Assembly: GCA_023432845.1 (NCBI GenBank)
Contig: JAEZEY010000146.1
Coordinates: 1-8,413, forward strand
Origin: Pseudomonadota bacterium
Lineage (GTDB): Bacteria; Pseudomonadota; Alphaproteobacteria; Rhizobiales; Xanthobacteraceae
Direction of reading: 5' to 3'
Length of the DNA stretch: 8,413 nt
Part shown: positions 1 through 5,245 of the stretch, one piece after another
Layout: every line of letters starts with the position of its first letter
Position numbering within the stretch: the stretch's first letter is position 1
Made by a program: the position numbers and the translations under genes
The notes under the pieces: model-generated
Databases searched by the model: none
Told to the model about the DNA's origin: nothing
The model's input: only the letters and a program-made list of their open reading frames with translations

Positions 1-175
1 ACGCGCTACGAGCGGCGCGTCGTGCAATCTCACCGACCAGAACGGCATCGACCATGGTGGGCAGATGCGGCCCATGCTGCTCGATGGATGCCACGGGCAC
101 AATGGCGACGGCGTTGTCCTTCGCCCGATGTTTGAGCTCCGCTGCTTTCAGGCGCCCCCACTCAACCTCTATCAT
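1..175 (-). CDS. Creatininase-family amidohydrolase, N-terminal fragment (cut by window edge)
   Basis: This gene is not closed in the window: 58 codons are visible from the ATG at 175 to base 1. The fragment contains SIEQHGPHLP followed by a VDA segment. This is the family's first metal-binding motif, with Glu32, His34 and Asp43; the spacing matches the E-x-H...D pattern of characterised creatininases. The family consists of metal-dependent, mostly cytoplasmic hydrolases that open cyclic or linear amides (creatinine, or N-formyl and lactam-like compounds in relatives). The start is well supported: an AGGAG ribosome site (182-186) lies 6 bases upstream, and the ATG overlaps the TGA of the ATPase gene as ATGA, which implies translational coupling. 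As last visible gene of the transport operon it probably acts on the imported compound or its product. The true substrate is unknown; family membership is firm, creatinine as substrate is not. Confidence 0.88.
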   Translation of the reverse strand, partial: MIEVEWGRLKAAELKHRAKDNAVAIVPVASIEQHGPHLPTMVDAVLVGEIARRAARSA

Positions 176-963
176 CTGGCTCTCCTCGTTCCCCTGTCAC
201 GCTCCAGAAGCCGATCAAGGAACGCACGTGTGCGCTCCATCCGCGGCGCGCTGAAAATCTCATCCGGGTGCGACTGCTCGACGATGGATCCGCGATCCAT
301 GAAAACGACGTCATCGGCGACATCACGCGCAAAACCCATTTCATGGGTCACCACAATCATGGTCATGCCGGCATCCGCCAGCTCACGCATGGTTTTTAGA
401 ACTTCGCCAACCAGCTCGGGGTCGAGCGCGGAAGTTACCTCATCGAACAACATGACTTTTGGCTGCATCGCCAGAGCACGCGCGATGGCGACACGTTGCT
501 GTTGACCGCCCGAGAGCCGGGCTGGATGCACGTCGCGCTTCTCGGCCAGGCCGACACGCTTCAATAGATCCGTACCAAGGGCATCGGCATCCGAAGCAGC
601 CATACCTCGAACGCGACGTGGCGCCAATGTAATGTTTTCGATGACCGTGAGATGCGGAAACAGATTGTAGCTTTGGAAGACCATACCGACTTGATCGCTG
701 ATATCCTTTACGACGGTGGTCTCATTTGATGCCGGCGTTTTCTCCGTTCCGCGCGACGCCACCTGCCCATCGATCAGAATACGGCCAGCCTGAATTTCCT
801 CCAGTCGCGCTACGCAACGCAGCAGGGTGCTCTTACCTGAACCACTCGGCCCAATGACGACAGTGACCTGTCCAGAAGATACAGTCAGGTTGACACGATC
901 GAGGACCGTATCCGCGCCGTAGCGCTTCACGACATCATCCACGACGACGAGCGGTTGGATCAC
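172..963 (-). CDS. Polar amino acid ABC transporter, ATP-binding subunit
   Basis: A 263-residue cytoplasmic ATPase of the GlnQ/HisP type that powers import through the two permeases encoded just upstream. All nucleotide-binding motifs are intact: Walker A GPSGSGKST (38-46), Q-loop Gln97 in VFQSYNLFPH, signature LSGGQQQRVAIARALA (150-165), Walker B VMLFDE (170-175), D-loop SALD (178-181) and switch His207 in VTHEM. DEVTSALDPE, with Val in place of Pro, is usual in the polar amino acid subfamily. Length is normal for the family, slightly extended at a basic C-terminus (RDRGTRRAR). Translation starts with GTG at 963, supported by AAGGAG at 971-976, 7 bases upstream and overlapping the permease stop codon. 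The 3' end overlaps the creatininase-family start by 4 bp. Family and role are secure; the transported solute is not identifiable. Confidence 0.95.
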   Translation of the reverse strand: MIQPLVVVDDVVKRYGADTVLDRVNLTVSSGQVTVVIGPSGSGKSTLLRCVARLEEIQAGRILIDGQVASRGTEKTPASNETTVVKDISDQVGMVFQSYNLFPHLTVIENITLAPRRVRGMAASDADALGTDLLKRVGLAEKRDVHPARLSGGQQQRVAIARALAMQPKVMLFDEVTSALDPELVGEVLKTMRELADAGMTMIVVTHEMGFARDVADDVVFMDRGSIVEQSHPDEIFSAPRMERTRAFLDRLLERDRGTRRAR

Positions 964-970
964 AGTTTGG

Positions 971-976
971 CTCCTT
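971..976 (-). promoter_or_regulatory. Ribosome binding site that sets a GTG start for the ATPase
   Basis: AAGGAG read on the minus strand lies 7 bases before the GTG at 963-961. It overlaps the TAA (977-975) that ends the upstream permease, so ribosomes finishing the permease stop on the initiation site of the ATPase. There is no ATG nearby that would fit this signal. Confidence 0.75.
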
Positions 977-1640
977 AAGCGCGACTGGCTGACATGCGCC
1001 GCTCAAGTGCATAGAACACGAGGGCTATGGGATAAGTCAGGACGAAGTACGCAATCGCGACGATGGTCAGCGTCTCGACCGGACGGAAGGTTTCGTTGGC
1101 GATCAACTGGCCAACCCGCAGCAGTTCGGGCGTACCAATCGCAGAGGCCAATGCGGTCCCCTTGATGAGATAGATGACAGTCGTGCCGGTTGGCGGCAGA
1201 ACGTTTCGCAGCGCTTGTGGAAGGATGACAAACCGCAGCGTATCCAGTTTACCCAGTCCCAGCACCCGTGCTGCCTGCCATTGCGTGCGATCGATACCGG
1301 CAATGCCGGCCCTGAAGATTTCAGCGAAGAACGCCGCAATATTCAGTCCGAGCGCCACGGCTGCCGCGCCGAATGCACCGAGATCATGGCCCGTCATCAT
1401 GGGCAGCCCGTAATAAAGCCAGACAATCTGGACCAGCGGCGGCGTCGTCCGAAAGAATTCAATGTACGCGTACGCTGGCCAGCTGAGGAGGCGTTGGCCG
1501 GAAAGACGAGCCAGGGCAAGAAGCAATCCAACAACCGTGCCGAGGCTGACGCTGAGGACACTAAGCCAAAGCGTCAGCAACGCGCCGTTGAGCAAATCTG
1601 GCAGGTATTCTACGATACGGTGGAATTGCAGGTCGCCCAT
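975..1640 (-). CDS. Polar amino acid ABC transporter, permease subunit (second of two)
   Basis: A 221-residue inner-membrane subunit of the HisM/GlnP (BPD_transp_1) family. Hydrophobic segments occur at about 14-45, 55-80, 86-106 and 188-210. The subfamily's FFRTTPPLVQIVW motif is at 62-74, and the EAA loop that docks on the ATPase is QWQAARVLGLGKLDTLRFVILPQAL in outline, at 120-144 with its conserved Gly128. The length is typical of the polar amino acid uptake class. ATG at 1640 was chosen; only a weak GGA-type ribosome site precedes it, and the binding-protein stop is 17 bp upstream, so translation may be partly coupled. It probably pairs with the other 221-residue permease at 2545-3210 as a heterodimer. 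Confidence 0.93.
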   Translation of the reverse strand: MGDLQFHRIVEYLPDLLNGALLTLWLSVLSVSLGTVVGLLLALARLSGQRLLSWPAYAYIEFFRTTPPLVQIVWLYYGLPMMTGHDLGAFGAAAVALGLNIAAFFAEIFRAGIAGIDRTQWQAARVLGLGKLDTLRFVILPQALRNVLPPTGTTVIYLIKGTALASAIGTPELLRVGQLIANETFRPVETLTIVAIAYFVLTYPIALVFYALERRMSASRA

Positions 1641-1657
1641 GGCCTATTCCAACACAG

Positions 1658-2476
1658 TCAGTTGGTCGCGCGGATCTGTTCGGCGGTCATGAACTTCTTC
1701 ACGAGTGCATCGATCTCGCCGGAATCGCGCAGTTTCTTGGTGAAGGCGTCTACAAACTGTTTCATCTTCGTGTCACCCTTGAAGTAGGCGTACCCTACCT
1801 TGCAGGCGCGCACGTCGAGCGGCTTGTTGTGACCCGGGACGATCTGGAGTTTGTCGCCGAATGCCGCCAGCGCGACGGTCGTCTGGATGGGCGTATCAAG
1901 GACGACGGCATCAGCGCGGCCGGCGACAACTTCCTGGATAAGGTCCGAGGACGTCGACTGTCCGAATGCCTTGAGCGTGGCTTTCGGCGCTACTTCTTTG
2001 GCAACATTCTCCGACCACGATCCGCCGGGAACTGCAAAGACAACCTCAGGGCGGTTAAAGGCCTCGACAGTGGTCAAGCCTTTGGGATTGCCTGCGAGCG
2101 CTGTCAGCGTAGCGCCGATAGTGATGTAGCTTTCGGAGAAATCCACTACTTCCTTGCGCTTATCGGTGATGCAAATGGCGGGCACGATATCCCACTTCTT
2201 GCCCTCGATGCCCGCAACCGCGGTCGCCCATTCCGAATTGATAATGTTGAGTTTGACGCCGAGTTCGGATGCCATTCGCTTCATAACTTCGACATCCATG
2301 CCAACGTATTCACCGTTGGGGCGCGGCGAAATCAGCGGTCGATAAAGCACGCCGGCCACGCGCAACTCACCCCGCTGCTTAATCTCGTCGAGGACGCTCT
2401 GTGCTATCGCGGGGCTTGAAAATACCGATGCTGTGAAAGCAGCGGCGGTCAGACATGATGAAATGAGACGACGCAT
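1658..2476 (-). CDS. Periplasmic amino acid-type solute-binding protein (SBP family 3)
   Basis: A 272-residue secreted binding protein that captures the solute and delivers it to the two permeases. Residues 1-25 form a Sec signal peptide: MRR, a hydrophobic core, then AIA before Gln26, the likely signal peptidase I site. The mature part opens with VLDEIKQRGELRVAG, followed by GEYVGMDVEVMKRMASELG and ITDKRKEVVDFSESY (about 117-131). The latter carries the Arg that usually salt-bridges the ligand alpha-carboxylate. DAVVLDTP supplies the Asp that normally contacts the alpha-amino group. These residues suggest an amino acid-like ligand (family knowledge, not proof). The ATG at 2476 has a strong AGGGAGAAG ribosome site at 2481-2489. 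The gene lies between the two permease genes, with a small stem-loop upstream that could favour its expression. The exact ligand cannot be named. Confidence 0.93.
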   Translation of the reverse strand: MRRLISSCLTAAAFTASVFSSPAIAQSVLDEIKQRGELRVAGVLYRPLISPRPNGEYVGMDVEVMKRMASELGVKLNIINSEWATAVAGIEGKKWDIVPAICITDKRKEVVDFSESYITIGATLTALAGNPKGLTTVEAFNRPEVVFAVPGGSWSENVAKEVAPKATLKAFGQSTSSDLIQEVVAGRADAVVLDTPIQTTVALAAFGDKLQIVPGHNKPLDVRACKVGYAYFKGDTKMKQFVDAFTKKLRDSGEIDALVKKFMTAEQIRATN

Positions 2477-2494
2477 TTTACTTCTCCCTGTTTC

Positions 2495-2512
2495 GCGGAC
2501 TTTCCAATCCGC
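2495..2512 (-). other. Intercistronic stem-loop before the binding-protein gene
   Basis: In the 68-bp gap between the permease stop and the binding-protein start, the minus-strand transcript can form a hairpin. GCGGAU pairs with GUCCGC (five Watson-Crick pairs plus one U-G pair) around a UGGAAA loop, just upstream of the binding-protein ribosome site. It is not followed by a U-run on the minus strand, so it is not an intrinsic terminator there. Such hairpins often mark processing or stability boundaries that raise binding-protein levels over permease levels; that role here is inference. Confidence 0.3.
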
Positions 2513-2544
2513 TTTTGCTGACGCGACGGTTCAAGTGCACGTTC

Positions 2545-3210
2545 TTATTCGGAGCGAAAAGCCAGTGCGCTCCTTTTTTCGAGGGCCGCTGACAGCAGAA
2601 CGAGCGGCCATGTGAGGACGAAGTAGATCAAGGCAACGAGTGTCAGGACCTCAAGCGGACGAAACGTTTCCGCGGCTAGGATCCAGCCACGATTCATGAT
2701 TTCCGGAAGTGCGATAACGGCAGCGAGCGACGACTGCTTCAAAAGAGAAACGAGCGTGTTGCATGATGGCGCAAGAATCAGGCGCATCGTTTGGGGCAAC
2801 ACCACCCACCACATACGTTGCCACGGCGATAATCCTAGCACCCTGCAGGCGTCCCACTGCCCGCGCGGGACGGCGGAAATGCCGCCACGGAACACCTCGG
2901 CCATCTGCGCGCTCGTGCTGCAAGCCAGGGCGCCGGCAACCACGGTAAAAGCATCGAGCCGAATATTCAGCAGAACAGGCAAGGCGTAGTAGGCCCACAC
3001 GATATGCATCAGCGGTGGCGTCGTGCGGAAGAACTCGACCCAGGCTAGTGCAAGCTGTGAAGCGCCTCGTGTTTGATTTATACGCGCGATCGCGATTGGC
3101 AATGCCATTGCAGTGCCGAGAACGAACGCAACAACCGTCAATCCAAGCGTTAACGGAATGCCGTAAATGAGGATTGGGAGATCGCCGATGACGGTATCGA
3201 AACGCAGCAT
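2545..3210 (-). CDS. Polar amino acid ABC transporter, permease subunit (first of two)
   Basis: A 221-residue membrane protein of the same HisM/GlnP family as the permease at 975-1640 and exactly the same length. It carries FFRTTPPLMHIVWAYY at 60-75 and an EAA loop at 118-142 (QWDACRVLGLSPWQRMWWVVLPQTM in outline, conserved Gly126). Hydrophobic segments are at about 12-43, 55-82, 86-105 and 187-209. The two permeases share the ETFRP-E-LTxVA-xYFVLT block near the C-terminus but differ elsewhere, as expected for paralogous halves of one channel. The ATG at 3210 lies 21 bp after the regulator's stop; an AGGGG about 10 bases upstream is a loosely spaced ribosome site. It is the first transporter gene after the regulator in the operon. 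Confidence 0.93.
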   Translation of the reverse strand: MLRFDTVIGDLPILIYGIPLTLGLTVVAFVLGTAMALPIAIARINQTRGASQLALAWVEFFRTTPPLMHIVWAYYALPVLLNIRLDAFTVVAGALACSTSAQMAEVFRGGISAVPRGQWDACRVLGLSPWQRMWWVVLPQTMRLILAPSCNTLVSLLKQSSLAAVIALPEIMNRGWILAAETFRPLEVLTLVALIYFVLTWPLVLLSAALEKRSALAFRSE

Positions 3211-3231
3211 TTCACATACGCCCCTGGACCA

Positions 3232-3987
3232 CTACGGTTTGCGTTTGCGTGTTGCGGCCGATCGGGATGTTCGGGCGGCTCGACCGCGCGCCTTGATTTC
3301 GTCCAGCGCAATTGGGCCGATTTTGAAATGCTGCGAAATCGCGCTTTCAGCGGCAGCCAAGTCTTGTGTGGCAACAGCGTCGTAAATTGCTTCGTGCACT
3401 TCCCACGTTAGCCGGCTGTGCTTCTCGTTAAAGCGATGCTCCGCCCCTTCGGTGTGGACGTCAATCAGGGGCTCAAGAAGATCAAGAAGAACTGCATTTT
3501 GGCTCGATTCAGCGAGGGCGCGGTGGAATTTTCGGTTCAACTCCTGACTCGCCTCGTAGGATGTCGGCAGCGGATTTGCGCTATCGAGAACGGCCCGCAT
3601 GCGCTCCAGGTTGATCTTCGTACGGCGCAGAACGGCTAGACGGACAATCTGTCCTTCCAGCAAGCGACGCGCCTCCCAGAGATCGTTGATGCCGATGCGC
3701 TGCATGGCGAGATGAAACAGGGATTTGTCATAAAGAAGCGGCAACCAGCGGAAAGGACGAATAATCGTACCGCTGCCGTGAGTGGCTTCGACAATGTTGA
3801 GCGCGGCCAGTCGCTGCACGGCTTCGCGGATGACAGCGAGCCCGACGCCCATAGACTGAGCCAGTTCCCGTTGCGCCGGAAGGCGATGTCCAGGCTGCAA
3901 TTCACCGGTGGCGATGCGCTGCAGGATCGCTTGCGCGACCTGGTCGGGCAATGTTTGCACCGTTGGATTTGGCCAAATCTTGATCAT
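3232..3987 (-). CDS. GntR-family transcriptional regulator, FCD (FadR-like) type
   Basis: A 251-residue cytoplasmic DNA-binding regulator. Residues about 12-76 form the GntR winged helix, with RLPAQRELAQSMGVGLAVIREAVQRLAALNIVEA and the wing THGSGTII. Residues about 104-225 match the FCD effector domain: EARRLLEGQIVRLA, NRKFHRALAESSQN, EVHEAIYDAVATQDLAAAESAISQH. His155, His199 and His220 fall where FCD proteins bind a metal that helps hold a small carboxylate effector; Asn151 stands where Asp is more usual. The C-terminus is basic (RSAATRKRKP). The gene starts the transporter operon and is divergent from the enolase-superfamily gene. It likely autoregulates and controls both arms through the palindrome at 4022-4036, being released by a pathway metabolite. 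The start at ATG 3987 has only a weak ribosome site (CGGA, about 7 bases upstream). Confidence 0.93.
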   Translation of the reverse strand: MIKIWPNPTVQTLPDQVAQAILQRIATGELQPGHRLPAQRELAQSMGVGLAVIREAVQRLAALNIVEATHGSGTIIRPFRWLPLLYDKSLFHLAMQRIGINDLWEARRLLEGQIVRLAVLRRTKINLERMRAVLDSANPLPTSYEASQELNRKFHRALAESSQNAVLLDLLEPLIDVHTEGAEHRFNEKHSRLTWEVHEAIYDAVATQDLAAAESAISQHFKIGPIALDEIKARGRAARTSRSAATRKRKP

Positions 3988-4016
3988 TGAAAGTCCGTAT
4001 CAACTGATGGTATGGT
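3987..4016 (+). promoter_or_regulatory. Candidate promoter for the enolase-superfamily/amidohydrolase genes
   Basis: TTGAAA at 3987-3992 (5 of 6 consensus) and TATGGT at 4011-4016 (4 of 6) are separated by 18 bp. Transcription would begin near 4023, inside the 15-bp palindrome, which would suit repression by the divergent GntR protein. The untranslated leader would be about 74 bases. The -35 element overlaps the regulator's start codon, so this is weaker than the opposing promoter. Confidence 0.35.
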
Positions 4017-4043
4017 CATAGAGTGTTCTGAACACTTGGTCAA
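4015..4043 (-). promoter_or_regulatory. Sigma70-like promoter for the regulator and transporter operon
   Basis: Read on the minus strand, TTGACC (4043-4038, 5 of 6 consensus) and TATGAC (4020-4015, 4 of 6) are separated by exactly 17 bp. The expected start is near 4008, about 20 bases before the regulator's ATG. The spacer contains the entire 15-bp palindrome, so a bound regulator would block RNA polymerase. This is the best promoter in the divergent region. Confidence 0.6.
4022..4036. promoter_or_regulatory. Perfect 15-bp palindrome, probable GntR operator
   Basis: AGTGTTC, a central T, then GAACACT: a perfect inverted repeat with 7-bp arms, next to the divergent GntR gene. It occupies the spacer of the minus-strand promoter and the expected start site of the plus-strand one. 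FCD regulators typically bind short palindromes of this size as dimers. Two direct TGGTCA copies (4013-4018 and 4037-4042) flank it. The assignment to this regulator is inferred from position and symmetry. Confidence 0.6.
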
Positions 4044-4096
4044 TTGAAGAGTAACCGATCGGCGTTCGAAATTGGGCTTTGGGGGATGGAGAGGTT

Positions 4097-5224
4097 ATGA
4101 AGATCACAGGTGTGCGTACGGTTCCTGTCTGGTGCCCCCGACGCAGGCCCTACGGCGGCGTGACGGTCACAGCTCTCGGGCCTGCAGCAATTTCGGATTA
4201 CACGATCGTTTTCGTCGACACAGATGCAGGAATCACCGGCATCGGCGAAGTTGATAGCGTATTCAAGCGCCGTGGCGCACTATTGCGCAGCGATCTCGAG
4301 CTAGGGCTGGTGCCGGTCGTGATCGGCGAGGACCCGACGCGGATCGGGCATCTCGTGCAGAAGATGGATCGCGCACTCGATGGAGTGGAGGAAGCCAAGG
4401 CCGGCATCGAGATGGCCTTGTGGGACATCTTCGGCAAGTCGCTGGGTGTGCCGGTGTACAAGCTGCTGGGCGGGAAGGTGCGCGACCGAATCCCGCTGAG
4501 CTATTCGATTCCGTTCGGCACGCCCGAACAGATGGCCGAGTTCGCGGTAGCGCGTGTCAAAGCCGGCCATCGCACGATCAAGGTGAAAGTAGGGAGTGCA
4601 GACGGCGCGCGCGATATCTCTGCGGTCGGTATGATCCGCAAGGCGATCGGTCCCGACGTCAAGCTGCGCGTTGACGGTAACATGGGGTGGCCCAACGCCA
4701 AGCATGCAATCCAGATGATCCGCGCCATGGAGCAATGGAATCTGGAGCTGGTCGAGCAGCCGTTACCACCCTATGACTTGGCCGGCATGGCCGAAGTTCG
4801 CCGCAATATCGGCGTGCCCCTGATGGCTGATGAAAGTATCCGAAATCCGCGCAGCGCCATGGATGTCATCCGCGCTGGCGCAGCCGATATTGCCAATGTT
4901 TATGTGACAGAAGCCGGTGGATTGCTAGCTGCATCGCGCATTTTCGCGATGTGCGAGGCGGCGAGCATGCCCTGCATGATTGGCAGTATGCCGGAATTCG
5001 GTATCGGGACGGCGGCACAGATTCATCTCGGCGTTGCCATGACAAATCTCGGTCCGGATAGCGATGCTTGTGGTGTTCTTTATCATGCCGAAGATCTTCT
5101 CAAAGCTCCCCTGAAAATTGAGGACGGTTTTTCCTATCCACCGGAGGGGCCGGGCCTCGGCGTCGAGATCGACATGGAGGTGCTCGAACGTTGGCGCCGT
5201 CCGCCTACCGACGGTAGTCAGTAA
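4097..5224 (+). CDS. Enolase-superfamily enzyme, mandelate racemase/muconate lactonizing type
   Basis: A 375-residue cytoplasmic metal-dependent enzyme, normal length for the family. The N-terminal capping domain covers about 1-125 and the barrel about 130-355. IKVKVG (161-166) gives the K-x-K pair Lys162/Lys164. Metal ligands are Asp193 (RVDGNMGW), Glu220 (LVEQP) and Asp245 (MADES). Glu300 in SMPEFGIG sits where muconate lactonizing-type enzymes have a conserved Glu. There is no His in that segment, so the mandelate racemase subgroup is unlikely. The second catalytic Lys expected in NIKxxxxGGL reads NVYVTEAGGL, with Tyr269. Members abstract a proton alpha to a carboxylate and then racemise, cycloisomerise or dehydrate; which applies here is not evident. 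ATG 4097 was preferred to an in-frame TTG at 4079 because GGAG (4088-4091) precedes it and MKITGVRTVPV is a typical family start. It probably forms an operon with the next gene. Confidence 0.9.
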   Translation: MKITGVRTVPVWCPRRRPYGGVTVTALGPAAISDYTIVFVDTDAGITGIGEVDSVFKRRGALLRSDLELGLVPVVIGEDPTRIGHLVQKMDRALDGVEEAKAGIEMALWDIFGKSLGVPVYKLLGGKVRDRIPLSYSIPFGTPEQMAEFAVARVKAGHRTIKVKVGSADGARDISAVGMIRKAIGPDVKLRVDGNMGWPNAKHAIQMIRAMEQWNLELVEQPLPPYDLAGMAEVRRNIGVPLMADESIRNPRSAMDVIRAGAADIANVYVTEAGGLLAASRIFAMCEAASMPCMIGSMPEFGIGTAAQIHLGVAMTNLGPDSDACGVLYHAEDLLKAPLKIEDGFSYPPEGPGLGVEIDMEVLERWRRPPTDGSQ

Positions 5225-5245
5225 ACAGTGGGGGAGTTGTCTACA

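Noticed and set aside
1829..2419. Plus-strand open frame of 196 codons opposite the binding-protein gene
   Set aside because: It mirrors a well-supported gene with signal peptide and family motifs; the antisense frame has no domain and no ribosome site. The similar long frames at 1215-1787, 4301-4735, 5603-6082 and 7919-8353 were dropped for the same reason.
2495..2516. Hairpin followed by TTTT on the plus strand as a terminator
   Set aside because: No plus-strand gene ends near it, and the T-run is only four bases; on the transcribed minus strand no U-run follows.
4079..4096. Six-codon upstream TTG extension of the enolase-superfamily gene
   Set aside because: The extension lies over the ribosome site region, and the ATG at 4097 begins the usual MKITGVR-type N-terminus.
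5228..5245. GTG start extending the amidohydrolase by six codons
   Set aside because: GGGGAG at 5231-5236 would then be inside the gene, whereas it is well placed for the ATG at 5246.
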